The notes beneath the pieces were generated by a model. That model was not told where the DNA came from, searched no databases, and was given only the letters and a program-made list of their open reading frames with translations. A DNA stretch of 13,327 nucleotides from an uncultured Streptococcus sp. (GTDB taxonomy: Bacteria; Bacillota; Bacilli; Lactobacillales; Streptococcaceae): NCBI RefSeq assembly GCF_938020365.1, contig NZ_CALIIB010000101.1:1-13327 (forward strand), read 5' to 3'. The position numbers were made by a program, and so were the translations under genes. Of the stretch, positions 11,933-13,327 are shown piece after piece; the stretch's first letter is position 1; the number at the start of each line of letters is the position of its first letter.

Positions 11933-13327
11933 TTATTTTTTTAAAAATCCTTCCTTTACCAGATAATCACGCGCAACAGCTTCGGCTTTTTTTCCTTCAA
12001 TGCCAACTTGATAATTCATCTGGCTCATCTGGCTTTCTGTAATTTTACCAGCCAGCTTATTGAGAATACCTTCCAACTCAGGGTGTTTTTCTAGCAATTC
12101 AGCCTTCATGAGAGGTGCCCCTTGATAAGGAGGGAAAAGATGTTTATCGTCTTCTAAAATCTGAAGTTGATAGCGCTCAATTTCAGGGTCAGTTGAGTAG
12201 ACTTCCATAATCTGAATATCACCTGATTTAATCGCATCATAGCGAAGGGCTGGCTCCATAGTTGATACATTGAGATTCAGTCCATAGACCGACTGAAGCC
12301 CCTTATTCCCATCTTCACGGTCGTTAAATTCCAAGGTAAACCCTGCCTTGAGCTTGTCTTGGACTGCTTTAAGATCAGAGATGGTTTTAAGATTGTATTC
12401 TTTTGCAACACTCTTAGGTACAGCAATGGCATAAGTATTTTGATAAGCCATGTGATTGAGCAAGACTAGATTGTCCTGTTTTTTGATTCCATCACGTGCT
12501 GCTTCAAAAACTTCTTCAGCATCATTGCTGACCTTTGGAGCAGGCTGCAAGAGAGTTCCAGTAATCGTACCGGTAAACTCAGGATAGATATCAATATCAC
12601 CTTTTTTCAGCGCTTGATAAAGGAAGTCGGTTTTCCCAAAGTTTGGTTTGACTGTCACAGTCATATCCGTATTTTCCTCGATGAGGAGTTTATACATATT
12701 CATGAGAATTTCTGGTTCTGGCCCCAATTTCCCAGCAATAACCAGATTATCCTTGCTTTGTTTTGGTAGCAAGCTTGGCGTGTAAGAAGCGCCTAGTCCG
12801 AGGATTAAGACCGCAAAAGCTGTAAATATCGTCCGAAGCTTGGTCTTTTCCATCCATTTAAGGAGACTGTTGAAAAGAATAGCCAAAACTGCGGAGGAAA
12901 TTGCTCCAATCAAGATTAGACTGGCATTGCGACGATCAATTCCTAGAAGGATAAAAGAACCTAATCCACCAGCTCCAACAAGGGCTGCTAGAGTTGCTGT
13001 TCCGATAATCATTACCGTTGCCGTCCGAATTCCTGATACGATGACGGGCATAGCTAGAGGCAGTTCAAACTTTTTGAGTCGCTCCCACTTGGTCATCCCA
13101 AAGGCGATTCCAGCTTCCTCTAAACTAGGATCAATCCCATTCAAAGCAGTGACAGTATTCTCTAAAATCGGGAAAATAGCGTAGATCACCAGGGCAGTCA
13201 GTGCCGGCAGTGTGCCAATCCCCATGAGGGGGATAAAGAGTCCCAGCAAGGCCATTGAAGGAATAGTTTGAAAGATTCCTGCAATTTGCAGTACCCAATT
13301 AGCTGCTTTTTTGTGACTATTGAGATA
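11933..13327 (-). CDS. Glycine betaine/choline-type ABC transporter permease fused to substrate-binding protein (partial)
   Basis: The frame is open to the right edge, so the N-terminus is missing and 464 residues are visible. The permease part (about 1-165) begins QIAGIFQTIPSMALLGLF after a few residues. It has four or so membrane helices and the EAA loop that contacts the ATPase (EEAGIAFGMTKWERLKKFELPL). One more membrane segment leads to the extracellular OpuAC/ProX-type binding domain (about 180-464: IAGKLGPEPEILMNMYKLL, NFGKTDFLYQALKKGDIDIYPEFTG). This ProWX or OpuCB-CC fusion is common in streptococci and imports quaternary ammonium osmolytes such as choline, betaine or carnitine. The ATP-binding subunit would be upstream, beyond the window. 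The exact substrate is not readable. Confidence 0.9.
   Translation of the reverse strand, partial: YLNSHKKAANWVLQIAGIFQTIPSMALLGLFIPLMGIGTLPALTALVIYAIFPILENTVTALNGIDPSLEEAGIAFGMTKWERLKKFELPLAMPVIVSGIRTATVMIIGTATLAALVGAGGLGSFILLGIDRRNASLILIGAISSAVLAILFNSLLKWMEKTKLRTIFTAFAVLILGLGASYTPSLLPKQSKDNLVIAGKLGPEPEILMNMYKLLIEENTDMTVTVKPNFGKTDFLYQALKKGDIDIYPEFTGTITGTLLQPAPKVSNDAEEVFEAARDGIKKQDNLVLLNHMAYQNTYAIAVPKSVAKEYNLKTISDLKAVQDKLKAGFTLEFNDREDGNKGLQSVYGLNLNVSTMEPALRYDAIKSGDIQIMEVYSTDPEIERYQLQILEDDKHLFPPYQGAPLMKAELLEKHPELEGILNKLAGKITESQMSQMNYQVGIEGKKAEAVARDYLVKEGFLKK

Noticed and set aside
1..13327. tRNA, rRNA or CRISPR array
   Set aside because: No cloverleaf-like segment, rRNA signature or regularly spaced repeats were seen on reading either strand. 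The only tandem repeats are the short ones listed.

Overview
The window looks like chromosome of an oral Streptococcus of the mitis/sanguinis type. The reasons are the order GntR regulator - guaA - DUF1002 secreted protein, a satD/satE pair, a fused glycine betaine/choline-type permease-binding protein, and Firmicute-type promoters and strong GGAGG ribosome sites. Genus is inferred from gene families, and species cannot be decided here.

Left flank (1-1986): the 5' end of a GntR-family repressor gene runs off the left edge on the minus strand. A divergent intergenic region with one good promoter for each gene follows, then complete guaA (GMP synthase).

Integrated element (about 1975-7041, roughly 5.06 kb, visibly more AT-rich than its flanks): it sits in the 3' end of guaA. 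The 11-bp sequence GAGTGGGAATA, which covers the last codons and stop of guaA, is repeated at 1975-1985 and 7031-7041. guaA's native terminator now lies about 5 kb away, beyond the right repeat, and a new terminator just inside the left end replaces it. From left to right on the minus strand the element carries a small acidic protein, a tyrosine integrase, a DUF3173 (probable Xis-like) protein, a 63-aa protein, a two-domain HUH endonuclease plus SF3 helicase Rep, a 436-bp iteron- and hairpin-rich origin-like region, and a 136-aa protein of unknown family. A Cro/CI-type repressor is transcribed rightward at the right end. A control region with two matching operators and two face-to-face promoters separates the repressor from the leftward genes. 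Tandem 10-bp repeats with an 11-bp period near both ends look like integrase arm sites. There is no classical relaxase, coupling protein, capsid or packaging gene. The best reading is a minimal integrative and mobilizable element, or an integrated rolling-circle (CRESS-like) plasmid, whose Rep would act on the hairpin region after Int/Xis excision.

Right flank (7042-13327, all minus strand): a secreted DUF1002 protein, a membrane-anchored alpha/beta hydrolase (DUF915 type), a GrpB-family nucleotidyltransferase-like protein, the overlapping satD-satE pair, a TfoX N-terminal-domain protein, and the 3' part of a permease/substrate-binding fusion gene cut by the right edge. SatD looks like a cyclase-fold domain fused to a helix-turn-helix, and SatE is a polytopic protein with His/Asp motifs.
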